Source of the DNA: JAWXTP01 sp044433415
Lineage (GTDB): Bacteria; Bacteroidota; Bacteroidia; Bacteroidales; Rikenellaceae
Length of the DNA: 25,176 nt
Assembly (NCBI GenBank): GCA_044433415.1
Contig: JAWXTP010000036.1
Coordinates: forward strand, 1 to 25,176
Reading direction: 5' to 3'
Positions 1 through 6,733 of the stretch are shown one piece after another. The notes below the pieces were generated by a model. The model had not been told where the DNA came from and searched no databases. It worked only from the letters and a program-made list of their open reading frames with translations. Every line of letters begins with the position of its first letter. Within the stretch, counting starts at the first letter, position 1. Both the position numbers and the translations under genes were made by a program.

Positions 1-963
1 AGCAAATACCCCCAGTAAAACAATAAACAACACCATAGTCCCCACCTCAGGTAATGTGCCATACAACATCTGGGATACAGTCATCACAAAAAATACCTCA
101 GTCAGTATAGATCCACAAAGATGAATATTTGAAAATAGAGGAATAGCAAAATCTATACTTCTATCTTTTAGTATAGGAGACTTACGCGCAGCCTCTAAAG
201 ATACTGGAAGTGTTGCAGCTGAAGACATAGTACCTATAGCGGTAAAATAAGGAGGAGCATAATATCTTATAACCTGCCACGGATTCTTTTTCGTTACAAG
301 AGCCGCAAAGGAATATAATACTACAAGCCATATAAAGTGAGCAACAAGTACTATAGCCATAACATTTATAAATATAGGAAGCTGACTTGTCACAGCACCT
401 ACATAACTTAGGGCGCAGAAGTTACACGCTATAAAAAATGGAAGTATGGGGATAAGTACCCTTTTTATTAGTAGAAGTACCATCTTTTGAAATTCATCTA
501 AGATGTTAGCGATATACTCAGATTTTATCCATATCGACGAAAGCCCCAGCATAATAGCAAAGGTAAGAGCTGACATAACTCCCATTATCGGGGGGATGTT
601 AAGCTCAAAGATAAGCGGTGGGAGCTTGTTTACTGATTCTGAGGCTGCTTCTATAGAAAGCCTAGGGATAAGCATATACCCCAATCCCATAGCCATAAAT
701 GCAGCACCTATAGAGGAGCTGTAGGCTAAAGACAAAGAAAGCCCCAATAATTTTGAGGCGATTTTTCCCATTTTAGCAATGGATGAACCTATAAAGGCTA
801 AAATAATTAAAGGGACAAAAAACATTATTAATTGTCCCAAGAGATGCTTGATAGTTACAACAATATTCATAAACCCCACACTCATGTGAGGACCTGCTAA
901 AAGTCCTATGATTACAGCTAAGAGTAACCTGAAAAGTGTTGATGATAGAATTTTTTTAATCAT
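1..963 (-). CDS. dicarboxylate/amino acid:cation symporter (DAACS family), C-terminus beyond window
   Basis: Inner-membrane secondary transporter that would import a dicarboxylate or acidic/neutral amino acid with Na+ or H+. The frame read from the ATG at 963 is open for 321 codons to base 1, so the last part of the protein is missing. Visible are hydrophobic helices from about residue 9 on, and the re-entrant HP1 serine motif at residues 244-255 (GTMSSAATLPVS), which matches the family signature GTSSSxATLPV. The region that should carry the TM7 motif NMDGT reads HLCGS (residues 281-285), so the Asn and Asp are replaced by His and Cys; only Gly and a Ser/Thr are kept. This suggests a divergent subgroup or a different coupling ion. 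The family call is firm from the HP1 motif and topology; the substrate cannot be read. Confidence 0.85.
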   Translation of the reverse strand, partial: MIKKILSSTLFRLLLAVIIGLLAGPHMSVGFMNIVVTIKHLLGQLIMFFVPLIILAFIGSSIAKMGKIASKLLGLSLSLAYSSSIGAAFMAMGLGYMLIPRLSIEAASESVNKLPPLIFELNIPPIMGVMSALTFAIMLGLSSIWIKSEYIANILDEFQKMVLLLIKRVLIPILPFFIACNFCALSYVGAVTSQLPIFINVMAIVLVAHFIWLVVLYSFAALVTKKNPWQVIRYYAPPYFTAIGTMSSAATLPVSLEAARKSPILKDRSIDFAIPLFSNIHLCGSILTEVFFVMTVSQMLYGTLPEVGTMVLFIVLLGVFA

Positions 964-980
964 AAAAGCTAAAAGCTAAC

Positions 981-1009
981 TCTAGAAGTTTCTTTATGAA
1001 ACTCCTAGA
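981..1009. terminator. hairpin between symporter and small membrane protein gene
   Basis: TCTAGAAGTTTC and GAAACTCCTAGA form an 11/12 stem around a five-base loop. The stop codon of the 78-residue protein (1005-1007) lies inside the right arm. No clear T-tract follows on the minus strand, so it could be an RNA-processing or attenuating hairpin instead of a full terminator. The arm is a variant of the AGAAGTYYCYTTA motif found in other hairpins of the window. Confidence 0.45.
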
Positions 1010-1241
1010 AAGAGGTTGATAATATGTAATCAAAAATTGATATTATAAAACCTACTAAGAATAGAATTCCACAATATGATAATTTTGCTTTTAATTTGTC
1101 ATTTTCTGTACCATATTCATCTTCGTATTTATTACCTCTTGCATATTCTTTCTTGATGTATAACATCTGAGAATATATAATTACCACTTTCGCTACTGAA
1201 AACAATATTAAAATTGCTCCAGTTAAAATAAAAACTGACAT
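1005..1241 (-). CDS. small two-helix membrane protein, unknown function
   Basis: A 78-residue protein that I do not recognise. Residues 1-24 are hydrophobic (MSVFILTGAILILFSVAKVV), followed by a charged loop rich in Lys, Glu and Asp (about 28-52), and a second hydrophobic stretch (about 53-73, GILFLVGFIISIFDYIL). This gives a hairpin topology in the inner membrane. It reads in the same direction as the symporter and ends 41 bases before that gene's ATG, so the two may share a transcript. The ordinary codon use and two clean membrane segments argue that it is real; I would not assign a role. Confidence 0.6.
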   Translation of the reverse strand: MSVFILTGAILILFSVAKVVIIYSQMLYIKKEYARGNKYEDEYGTENDKLKAKLSYCGILFLVGFIISIFDYILSTSF

Positions 1242-1260
1242 TTGTTATCTATTTTAAATA

Positions 1261-1425
1261 AAGGGGAGTTTTAATAATTGGTTTTATTCGATTTTAGATT
1301 TAGAAGTTTTAGATTTGGATTTTTATAAATACAGGCGTGGTGGTTCCCACGGCGTATTTATAAAAATTCAAAGATGAAATTTATAAATCTAAAAGCGTTA
1401 AAATCCAATTTTTAGAAGTTCCCTT
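1261..1425. repeat. long palindromic repeat element, copy 1
   Basis: About 165 bp that fold back on themselves around a TGGTTC centre. Outer arms: AAGGGGAGTTTTAATAATTGG against CCAATTTTTAGAAGTTCCCTT. Middle arms: TTTTAGATTT against AAATCTAAAA. Inner arms: ATTTTTATAAATAC against GTATTTATAAAAAT, and the tip CGTGG/CCACG. Two further copies lie at 6364-6525 and 16188-16350. The compensating base changes between copies indicate that the fold is what is conserved. No coding frame runs through it. Confidence 0.85.
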
Positions 1426-1446
1426 AAGTTAATGTTGTTAAGGTAA

Positions 1447-1525
1447 GCTCTAGAAACTGGTTTTGTCGATTTTTGACATTAAAGTGTTAATCTCTAGTTG
1501 TTGCCAGTTTTTAGAAGTTTCCTTA
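1447..1525. repeat. short relative of the long palindromic element
   Basis: TCTAGAAACTGG pairs with CCAGTTTTTAGA (11/12) across about 52 bases. The left arm continues into GGTTTTGTCGATTTTT, matching the long element's GGTTTTATTCGATTTT, and the right end is TTTTTAGAAGTTTCCTTAA, matching the long element's end. The centre (TGGTTC loop and inner arms) is missing, so this looks like an internally deleted copy directly next to copy 1. Confidence 0.6.
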
Positions 1526-1527
1526 AT

Positions 1528-1888
1528 TGTTTTTTATTATTTCATCGATTGTTACACAAATTGTATACCAATTAATGAAATAAATTTGTAGAATAATTCT
1601 ACTCAGTATAATTATATTCTTGTGTGAAAATATACACAAGAATAATTGTATTTTGTTTTATTGACAAAATGCATATACTATTAACTTGATTTGTAAGGAT
1701 TTAAATAACATAGTTACCCAAATCTTAAAATCTTAAAAATATTTAAAATTGGGTTATCAGAATTTTTCCTAATTTTAGAATATAATATCCTGAAATTAGA
1801 GAGCTAAATTTTAGCAATACGATCCTATATAACATATAAATTTATGTTATATAATTTCAAAAGTGGTTTTTATGAATGTTATTCACTA
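1528..1888 (-). other. gene-free, hairpin-rich AT stretch downstream of a minus-strand promoter
   Basis: No convincing reading frame on either strand. Several stems can be drawn: TATATAACATA/TATGTTATATA (1826-1853, perfect 11-bp stem, 6-base loop); TACCCAA/TTGGGTA-like arms around 1715-1757; ATTTTGT/ACAAAAT (about 1650-1670); ATTCTTGTGT/ACACAAGAAT (1616-1643, perfect 10-bp stem); and a near-palindrome GTAGAATAATTCTAC (1588-1602). Read from the promoter at 1891-1920 these stems follow each other in one possible transcript, which may be a structured small RNA or a long leader of the downstream small membrane protein gene. In such AT-rich DNA some stems are expected by chance. Confidence 0.35.
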
Positions 1889-1890
1889 TG

Positions 1891-1920
1891 CAAAGGTAGC
1901 TTTTTTTCTGAAAAAACAAA
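1891..1920 (-). promoter_or_regulatory. Bacteroidota-type promoter, minus strand
   Basis: On the minus strand TACCTTTG (1898-1891) fits the Bacteroidota -7 consensus TAnnTTTG, with TTTG (1920-1917) 18 bases upstream as the -33 box. Transcription would run leftward into the hairpin-rich gene-free stretch; the nearest gene in that direction starts at 1241. Confidence 0.55.
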
Positions 1921-2042
1921 TAAAATATTAGTATTTTTTAAAGGTGTTAGTTTGCTAAACAGTTGAATAATATATATATATATGTTTTATAATAATATAT
2001 TTTAGTAGTCCCTATAAGTTAATAGTTGTAGTTTTATGTAAA

Positions 2043-2075
2043 GGGACTTCTAAAAACAAAATTATTAGAAGTCCC
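2043..2075 (-). terminator. terminator-like hairpin after the divergent cassette gene
   Basis: GGGACTTCTAA and TTAGAAGTCCC form a perfect 11-bp stem around an 11-base A/T loop, seven bases beyond the stop of the minus-strand coiled-coil gene. On the minus strand the stem is followed by a short T-run (TTTAC). The stem sequence equals the end motif of the long palindromic elements. Confidence 0.6.
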
Positions 2076-2081
2076 CAATAA

Positions 2082-2933
2082 TTACTTTTTAGTAATTGAT
2101 TTAAGGTGGTTTTGATATTTCTTAGCTACCATTAGGTCTAATACCTTGTCAGCTACACTTTGGGATAGGTCTTCTTTATAGCTTTTTAAGGTGTTAATAG
2201 AGTTAGGGTCTTTAAGTATTTCCGCAAGTGCAGAGTTTACAAATGATTGAGGCACAGTAATATCTTCGCCAGTAACTTCATCTTGTATTATCAATGTGCT
2301 TTTAGATGATGTAGATTTATTTTTTGAGGCATCAATTTTTCCCCAGTCTATCTGTCTGTTTTTATCAGCTTCTTTACTTTTGTATTCGTTTTCAATATTT
2401 TGAAGAATGACTTTGTTGTTGAAATTTGTCTGAGCATCTTCTAATTGATATTGACGTTTACGTTTTTCGGCTTCTAATTCATATTCTCTACTTAGTTTTT
2501 TCTCTTCTTCTTGCTGTTTAAGCGCTGCTTGTTTTTGTTTTTGAGTTTCGGTATTGTAATAGTCGCTAAGTTTGAGGTTTCTTTCCTGTAGGTCTAACGC
2601 ATCATACATCTGTCTATTTTTTTCGCGCTGCTCTTCAAGTTTAGCAAAATAGCTAGGAGAGCTAGTAGTAGGTTTCACACCTCCCCAAGCACCTATACTT
2701 TTCCCTAGGAGACTTACAAAATCCCCAACAGCAATAGCTTTTTGCTGCTTTTTAATTTTCTCATTATCAGTTTCTAGAATTTTCTTTTTTGATGAAAAAT
2801 CTAACAAGTTTTGCTTTATAGATTTTGCAGGATCTAAAGCATACGTTTTATCAGAGCTGTCTATTAGCATATCTGAAGGTAGTGATGATGTACCATCTTT
2901 TCTTTGAGAGGTTTTGTCGTTTGAGTAATCCAT
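2082..2933 (-). CDS. coiled-coil protein, divergent gene of the phage-type cassette
   Basis: A 283-residue, highly charged protein without signal peptide. After a polar N-terminus comes a short hydrophobic/glycine stretch (about residues 66-85, AIAVGDFVSLLGKSIGAWGG). A long Gln/Lys/Glu-rich helix follows (about 97-200, e.g. LKQQEEEKKLSREYELEAEK), then a more ordinary C-terminal domain (about 212-275). A glycine-rich membrane-like patch followed by a long coiled coil is what one expects of an internal virion or ejection protein, but I cannot name a family. It faces away from the plus-strand capsid genes across a 144-base divergent region and probably belongs with them. Alternative: a tail-associated or host-encoded coiled-coil protein. 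Confidence 0.6.
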   Translation of the reverse strand: MDYSNDKTSQRKDGTSSLPSDMLIDSSDKTYALDPAKSIKQNLLDFSSKKKILETDNEKIKKQQKAIAVGDFVSLLGKSIGAWGGVKPTTSSPSYFAKLEEQREKNRQMYDALDLQERNLKLSDYYNTETQKQKQAALKQQEEEKKLSREYELEAEKRKRQYQLEDAQTNFNNKVILQNIENEYKSKEADKNRQIDWGKIDASKNKSTSSKSTLIIQDEVTGEDITVPQSFVNSALAEILKDPNSINTLKSYKEDLSQSVADKVLDLMVAKKYQNHLKSITKK

Positions 2934-2995
2934 AAATACTACTTTAAAAGGTTTAATTTTTTACAAAAATAGGTAGCACTCCCATATAATGTTTA

Positions 2996-3028
2996 ATTCA
3001 AACAGTAGAAATATCTATTATTTGAATT
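2996..3028. repeat. 32-bp inverted repeat, copy 1 (before the 172-residue gene)
   Basis: TTCAAACAGTAGA and TCTATTATTTGAA form a 13-position stem with one wobble and one mismatch around AATA. A copy with 29 of 32 bases identical stands at 3614-3645, just past the same gene. It lies in the divergent intergenic region, so it could be an operator or a hairpin of the plus-strand transcript. Confidence 0.7.
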
Positions 3029-3077
3029 GTGTGTTGTAGTAGTTGTTGTTGTAGTTTTGTCTAAAAATATTACAATT

Positions 3078-3596
3078 ATGCTATTATCATCACTAGTAGG
3101 AGCTGGGGTTTCAGGGATTGGAAGCCTAGTATCAGGCATACGTGCCAACAAGCAAGCAAAAAATGCTGAGAGCTTAATAAATGAGCAAATAGAAGAAAAT
3201 GACCGTTGGTATAATCAGAATTACAATACCGACTATCTCGACACAGTAGAAGCACGGAGCACCCTTTCAACAATAAGGGAGCAGAACAAAAAGGCTACAG
3301 ATGCTGTGAATAATAACATCGTTTCGTCAAATATGTCTGATGAAGCAAAAGTGGCTCAGGCTAGCTCTTTAAATAAAAATTATAGTAATGCAGTGTCTTC
3401 ACTTGCAGGTTATGGCACTCGCCGTCAAGACCAAATAACAAATACTTATAATACGCGTAATGATGCTTATAATAATGCGCTATATAGTATATCCGCAAAT
3501 AAGGCTAACGCTGCTTCTGCATTAGGTGATGCCTTTAGTGCCGTAGGTTCAGGTATTATAACATCAGATTTATTTTCTGGAAAGACCGTTTTTTAA
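3078..3596 (+). CDS. small Gly/Ala-rich virion protein, possible DNA-ejection/pilot protein
   Basis: A 172-residue protein. I chose the ATG at 3078; an upstream TTG at 3027 would add a run of valines encoded by a GTT/GTA simple repeat and is unlikely. The N-terminus is a small-residue hydrophobic helix (MLLSSLVGAGVSGIGSLVSG) and then Arg/Lys/Gln-rich (ANKQAKNAESL). The middle is polar and helical with many Asn, Gln and Tyr, and the C-terminus is again Ala/Gly-rich (NKANAASALGDAFSAVGSG). This layout resembles DNA pilot/ejection proteins of small phages and podovirus internal proteins, in which amphipathic glycine-rich ends insert in membranes. It precedes the scaffold-like and capsid genes. 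The assignment is by composition and context only. Confidence 0.5.
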   Translation: MLLSSLVGAGVSGIGSLVSGIRANKQAKNAESLINEQIEENDRWYNQNYNTDYLDTVEARSTLSTIREQNKKATDAVNNNIVSSNMSDEAKVAQASSLNKNYSNAVSSLAGYGTRRQDQITNTYNTRNDAYNNALYSISANKANAASALGDAFSAVGSGIITSDLFSGKTVF

Positions 3597-3613
3597 AAAA
3601 AAGAACTTCCCCC

Positions 3614-3645
3614 TTCAAATAGTGGAAATATCTATTGTTTGAATT
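3614..3645. repeat. 32-bp inverted repeat, copy 2 (after the 172-residue gene)
   Basis: TTCAAATAGTGGA and TCTATTGTTTGAA around AATA. It differs from copy 1 at three positions; the C:A mismatch there is a T:G wobble here, so the stem is kept. It stands 17 bases past the stop codon and 24 bases before a promoter -7 box. Confidence 0.7.
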
Positions 3646-3668
3646 CTTCAAAAAGTTTGTACACTACC

Positions 3669-3676
3669 TACCTTTG
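3669..3676 (+). promoter_or_regulatory. -7 box of a promoter for the scaffold/capsid genes
   Basis: TACCTTTG matches TAnnTTTG exactly, 57 bases before the ATG of the scaffold-like gene. Candidate TTTG boxes upstream are spaced 9 or 27 bases away, not the usual 18-21, so the -33 element is unclear. Confidence 0.45.
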
Positions 3677-3733
3677 AAACGTTGAAAGGCAATTTTTAGA
3701 AAGTCCCTTAAAATATTAATTTTAATAATTATT

Positions 3734-4528
3734 ATGAGTAAAAAAATGTTAAACAAAACAGTAGAAGCTCCACAACAAGAGCATACTACAGAATCTTCAA
3801 ATCCAGATTTTACAATTGACGATTTGTTAATAGAGATTCAAATTCTATATCCTGAGCAGGATATTAACAATGAAGAAGATGCTCTTACCTTTTTACTTGA
3901 TGAAGTAGAAAGTCTATCTGCAAAAGTGGAGAATTTTGAAAGTGAAAATGCTAAGATATACAGTTTAGCATCGGAGAACCCAGAAATAGCTCTTATTTTT
4001 TCAGAAGTCTTAGCAGACTGTGACAAAAGTCGCCCTATAGCAACTATACTTACTAATGCAGGTATAGACCTTACACCTCCTAGTGAAGGAGATACAGGCT
4101 ATGAGGAGTATAACAAAATTATGAAAGCACGTCACATTCGTAGATTAGAAGCGGAGCAACGAAAAAAAGAGCTTGAAGCGAACTACCTAGAGAGTGTCGT
4201 TGTGATAGAGCGTTTCCTAAACAAACTTAACCTTTCTGAAAAAGAAGAAAGAGCGTTTACAGATTTCTATGAGGAGATTATTGATAACAGCAATAAGAAT
4301 CTTTATACAGAAAAATCCCTTGCTAAGATGTATCAGGCGTTTAAATATGAGGAAGATGTGGAGAATGCACGTCGCGCTGGTGAAATAGAAGGTAAAAATG
4401 CTAAAATAGAAATTAGAAGACGCACTAAGGCTCAACAAACTGACGGACTACCTTCTTCAGGTGGTTCAGTATCAATTGAGAAGCCTAAGAAGCATGGTTA
4501 TATTGAAGGACTGCTTCGTAACTATTAA
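3734..4528 (+). CDS. scaffold-like phage protein upstream of the capsid gene
   Basis: A 264-residue acidic, predominantly helical protein. Residues about 25-75 are acidic (DFTIDDLLIEIQ, EEDALTFLLDEV) and run into a heptad-like stretch (about 56-75, ESLSAKVENFESENAKI). A Glu/Lys/Arg coiled coil covers about 130-160 (ARHIRRLEAEQRKKELEA), and the C-terminus is basic with a Gly/Ser linker. Acidic, coiled-coil proteins with a basic C-terminal tail directly before the major capsid gene are typical head scaffolds, whose tail contacts the capsid protein. The gene has its own -7 box upstream and a 271-base structured gap before the capsid gene. The call rests on position and composition. Confidence 0.5.
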   Translation: MSKKMLNKTVEAPQQEHTTESSNPDFTIDDLLIEIQILYPEQDINNEEDALTFLLDEVESLSAKVENFESENAKIYSLASENPEIALIFSEVLADCDKSRPIATILTNAGIDLTPPSEGDTGYEEYNKIMKARHIRRLEAEQRKKELEANYLESVVVIERFLNKLNLSEKEERAFTDFYEEIIDNSNKNLYTEKSLAKMYQAFKYEEDVENARRAGEIEGKNAKIEIRRRTKAQQTDGLPSSGGSVSIEKPKKHGYIEGLLRNY

Positions 4529-4570
4529 TTTGTGCCGATGGCTCTAAAAGTAGCTAAATGACTGTAGCTG

Positions 4571-4620
4571 CCTGGGTCATGCAGGGTCGTACAGGGTCAA
4601 ACAGGGTCATACAGGGTCGC
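4571..4620 (+). repeat. five 10-bp tandem units with consensus ACAGGGTCAT
   Basis: Five consecutive 10-base units (4571, 4581, 4591, 4601, 4611) each carry GGGTC at the same offset: CCTGGGTCAT, GCAGGGTCGT, ACAGGGTCAA, ACAGGGTCAT, ACAGGGTCGC. Spacing of about one helical turn puts all GGGTC cores on one face of the DNA, as in an iteron or operator array. The last unit runs into the left arm of a large inverted repeat. Confidence 0.75.
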
Positions 4621-4719
4621 GGCAAGCGATAAATGATGATTGTAATAATAAAATTTTTGTGATTATTTTTTGCAATATTTAGTCGCTTGTCGCGACCCCT
4701 TTGACCTCTATGACCCTCC
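4594..4719 (+). repeat. large inverted repeat in front of the capsid gene
   Basis: The left arm ends GGTCGCGGCAAGCGATAAAT and the right arm begins ATTTAGTCGCTTGTCGCGAC. The core GGTCGCGGCAAGCGA/TCGCTTGTCGCGACC pairs at 14 of 15 positions. The pairing extends outward through degenerate GGGTC units (GACC-CTTTGACCTCTATGACCC on the right), giving arms of about 42 bases around an A/T-rich loop of about 48 bases. It fills most of the 271-base gap between scaffold-like and capsid genes. Possible roles are attenuation before capsid expression, a packaging or recombination site, or a replication structure. Confidence 0.65.
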
Positions 4720-4799
4720 AACAATCTTTCCACGCTTGTCGCCCCTACAAGCTACAAGCTAAATTAATCATTAACCATTAATCATTATTTTATTTTTTT

Positions 4800-6227
4800 A
4801 TGAAAACTAAACAATTTTATTTTGCCTTAGGGCTAGTGTTAACATGTGGTGCTATCATCACATATTTTTTAACTGCTTCAGCTGATGTATCGTCAGTGAT
4901 TCTTGCTTTTGCAGTGCCTGCAATGGTAGTTGGTGAGACAGCTACAGTATCTTCTGGTGAGGAAGCTATCCCTGATGCTTATCTTGAAGATATCTCGAAA
5001 TCAGTTACTGAGATGCTTCCTTCAAGAACACCTCTAGATACTGTAATGAGGAATTCTAGAAACATCCTTAACGCTGAAAGCCAAAAGATAGGTTACTATC
5101 AAGCCTCTTATAAGGAAATGACAGATACCTTTAATAGCTCAGCTACAGGTGCAGGTACTTCATCTGCTGCTCCTGCCTGTGCTCATACTATCGTATCTCC
5201 AGGTGTTACTTCTATCTACCTACAGGTTAACAACCCTGGTATTTGGCGTACAGCAGACACTTTCTTACTTCAAGACCTTACATTACCAGGTTCACTAGGT
5301 GCTTCTGTTGTAGGAGGTACAGGAACACATACTGATAGTGTTATGTTCTATGTTATGAAAAAAGATGGTGACGTACTTTACTGTAAACCTATAGGTGGCG
5401 TACAAGGTACAGGAACTACAGCAGGTCAGTATATAGTACCTACATTTACTTCTTCAGCAACACTTATCCGTATGGGTCAAGCTAAAAGTGAGCTTTCTAT
5501 TACTACAGATCCTTTTGCTCTTTACCCTGCACTTACTCACCAATATTGTCAAAACTTCATGGCTCAAATTGAGCAATCTACGTTTGATAGAATCACGAAG
5601 AACGAAATCAACTGGGGCTTCTCTCACTTTGAAGCTGTGAATGTGCTTTCTATGAAAATGGAGATGGAACTTTCTATGTTATTCGGTCAGATGGGTGAAT
5701 ATGTTGATGGTAATGACAAAACTTACTTCACACGAGGTATCACACGTGATATTGAGAAAGTCCTAGAGTATGGTTCAGGTAGTGGAGATACTACAGTGAC
5801 TAAGGCTAACTATAACAACTGGTTAAAAGAAGTGTTTGATGGTAACAATGGCTCTGAGCGTAGAACTTTATTTGCAGGTTCAGGACTTATTGAAGCCTTA
5901 TCACAAATTGATGAGTACCAAAAGAATATCATCAAGAACGATGATAGAAGTAGAGAGCTAGGTTTCACAGTGACAAGTATTAGAAACAACTTTGGTGAAC
6001 TAGATATCGTCCCAGCTCCTTTATTTAGAGAAGCAGGTTGGCAAAATGCTGGTGTTATCTTAGACCTTGCCCACCTTACTAAACATCAGTTTGTTCCTCT
6101 ACAAGTTACTAACTTGGATTTGAAAACTTCTGGTCAGAAAAACGCTGATGCTAGGGTGCTTCAAGAGGTATCGGCCTTAACACTACGCTATCCAGATTGT
6201 CATGCAATCATCAAACCAAAAGCGTAG
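4800..6227 (+). CDS. probable major capsid protein
   Basis: A 475-residue protein directly after a scaffold-like gene. The first ~45 residues are unusually hydrophobic (KTKQFYFALGLVLTCGAIIT, then SSVILAFAVPAMVV) and could be a cleaved N-terminal segment. The body starts about residue 55 with an acidic, helical part and a SRTPLDTVMRNS segment (about 75-86), followed by beta-rich sequence with many Thr, Ser and Gly (100-230). Ordered alpha/beta sequence then follows to the end (QEVSALTLRYPDCHAIIKPK). Size, position after the scaffold-like gene, strong expression-type codons and its status as the only capsid-sized gene in the cassette support the call. I cannot see a diagnostic HK97 motif by eye; a membrane-anchored or other structural protein is the alternative. 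Confidence 0.6.
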   Translation: MKTKQFYFALGLVLTCGAIITYFLTASADVSSVILAFAVPAMVVGETATVSSGEEAIPDAYLEDISKSVTEMLPSRTPLDTVMRNSRNILNAESQKIGYYQASYKEMTDTFNSSATGAGTSSAAPACAHTIVSPGVTSIYLQVNNPGIWRTADTFLLQDLTLPGSLGASVVGGTGTHTDSVMFYVMKKDGDVLYCKPIGGVQGTGTTAGQYIVPTFTSSATLIRMGQAKSELSITTDPFALYPALTHQYCQNFMAQIEQSTFDRITKNEINWGFSHFEAVNVLSMKMEMELSMLFGQMGEYVDGNDKTYFTRGITRDIEKVLEYGSGSGDTTVTKANYNNWLKEVFDGNNGSERRTLFAGSGLIEALSQIDEYQKNIIKNDDRSRELGFTVTSIRNNFGELDIVPAPLFREAGWQNAGVILDLAHLTKHQFVPLQVTNLDLKTSGQKNADARVLQEVSALTLRYPDCHAIIKPKA

Positions 6228-6298
6228 TGACATTAGTTTCACGTCGGTTGCATCGTGAAGGCTTTTCCCAATAACGGCCTACATTTTTCACCTTTCCG

Positions 6299-6344
6299 AA
6301 AAAGAAGTGCTCACAGCCGTCGAGGCTGCTCCGCGTTCTTTTCC
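6299..6344 (+). terminator. hairpin after the capsid gene
   Basis: AAAAGAA pairs with TTCTTTT, and inside it CAGCC pairs with GGCTG around a GTCGA loop, separated by internal loops. The outer sequence also gives a direct repeat TTTCCGAAAAA on both sides. It lies about 70 bases past the capsid stop, so it may end or stabilise the capsid transcript. Confidence 0.4.
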
Positions 6345-6363
6345 GAAAAACGCAAAAAATCAA

Positions 6364-6525
6364 GGGAGGCTCTAATAGCTAGGCTTTAAACGATTTCGAA
6401 TTTTAAAGTATTAGATTTTGATTTTATAAAATAAGCCATAGCGGTTCCTATGGCGCATTTTATAAAATTAAAAGATGAAGCTTTAAAATTTGAAAGCGTT
6501 AAAGCATAGCTGTTAGAGATTCCCT
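6364..6525. repeat. long palindromic repeat element, copy 2 (inside the phage cassette)
   Basis: Same architecture as copy 1, with tip CCATAG/CTATGG around CGGTTC. Inner arms ATTTTATAAAAT-type, middle arms ATTTTAAAG/CTTTAAAAT, and outer arms AGCTAGGCTTTA against TAAAGCATAGCT (11/12). The outer arm sequence differs from copies 1 and 3 (TTGGTTTTA/TAAAAYCCAA), but both sides changed together. It occupies part of the 506-base gap between the capsid and small head genes. Confidence 0.85.
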
Positions 6526-6733
6526 AGACCATTCTTGGAAAAAGCGGACAATCGTGGACGTTATTTACCGCTCATGGTAACAAACTTGGGTTTCAACTAA
6601 CGGCGACAAGCGACTAAAATAATTTAAAATTCTTTAATGTTTAAGGGTAAGTGAACTTGATTTACTTGCCCTTAACTTGTATAATCTAATCTAATCTAAA
6701 TCTAATCTAAATCTAATCTAAATCTAATTCAAA
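6526..6733 (+). other. gene-free stretch with stem-loop and tandem repeat before the small head gene
   Basis: It contains a short open stretch with protein-like composition (6531-6617, 28 codons without a start), a GCGACAAGCGACTAAA box (6603-6618), a stem-loop TTAAGGGTAAGTGAA/TTTACTTGCCCTTAA (6641-6655 and 6661-6675, 13/15, 5-base loop), and a TAATC-type tandem repeat (6683-6729) that runs to within a few bases of the ATG at 6734. No complete gene is seen. Confidence 0.6.
6683..6729 (+). repeat. tandem repeat of 11-bp CTAATCTAAAT units before a start codon
   Basis: AATCTAATCTAATCTAA followed by three further CTAATCTAAAT-like units, ending four bases before the ATG at 6734. It occupies the normal ribosome-binding and leader region of the small head gene. 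Confidence 0.75.

Noticed and set aside
503..724. 73-codon plus-strand frame
   Set aside because: Antisense shadow of the symporter, whose frame has clear family motifs.
3027..3077. Extended start (TTG at 3027) for the 172-residue cassette protein
   Set aside because: The added residues are a valine run coded by a GTT/GTA simple repeat and overlap the inverted repeat; the ATG at 3078 gives a typical N-terminus.
4571..4620. Repeat array as CRISPR
   Set aside because: Units are 10 bp without spacers and there are no cas genes.
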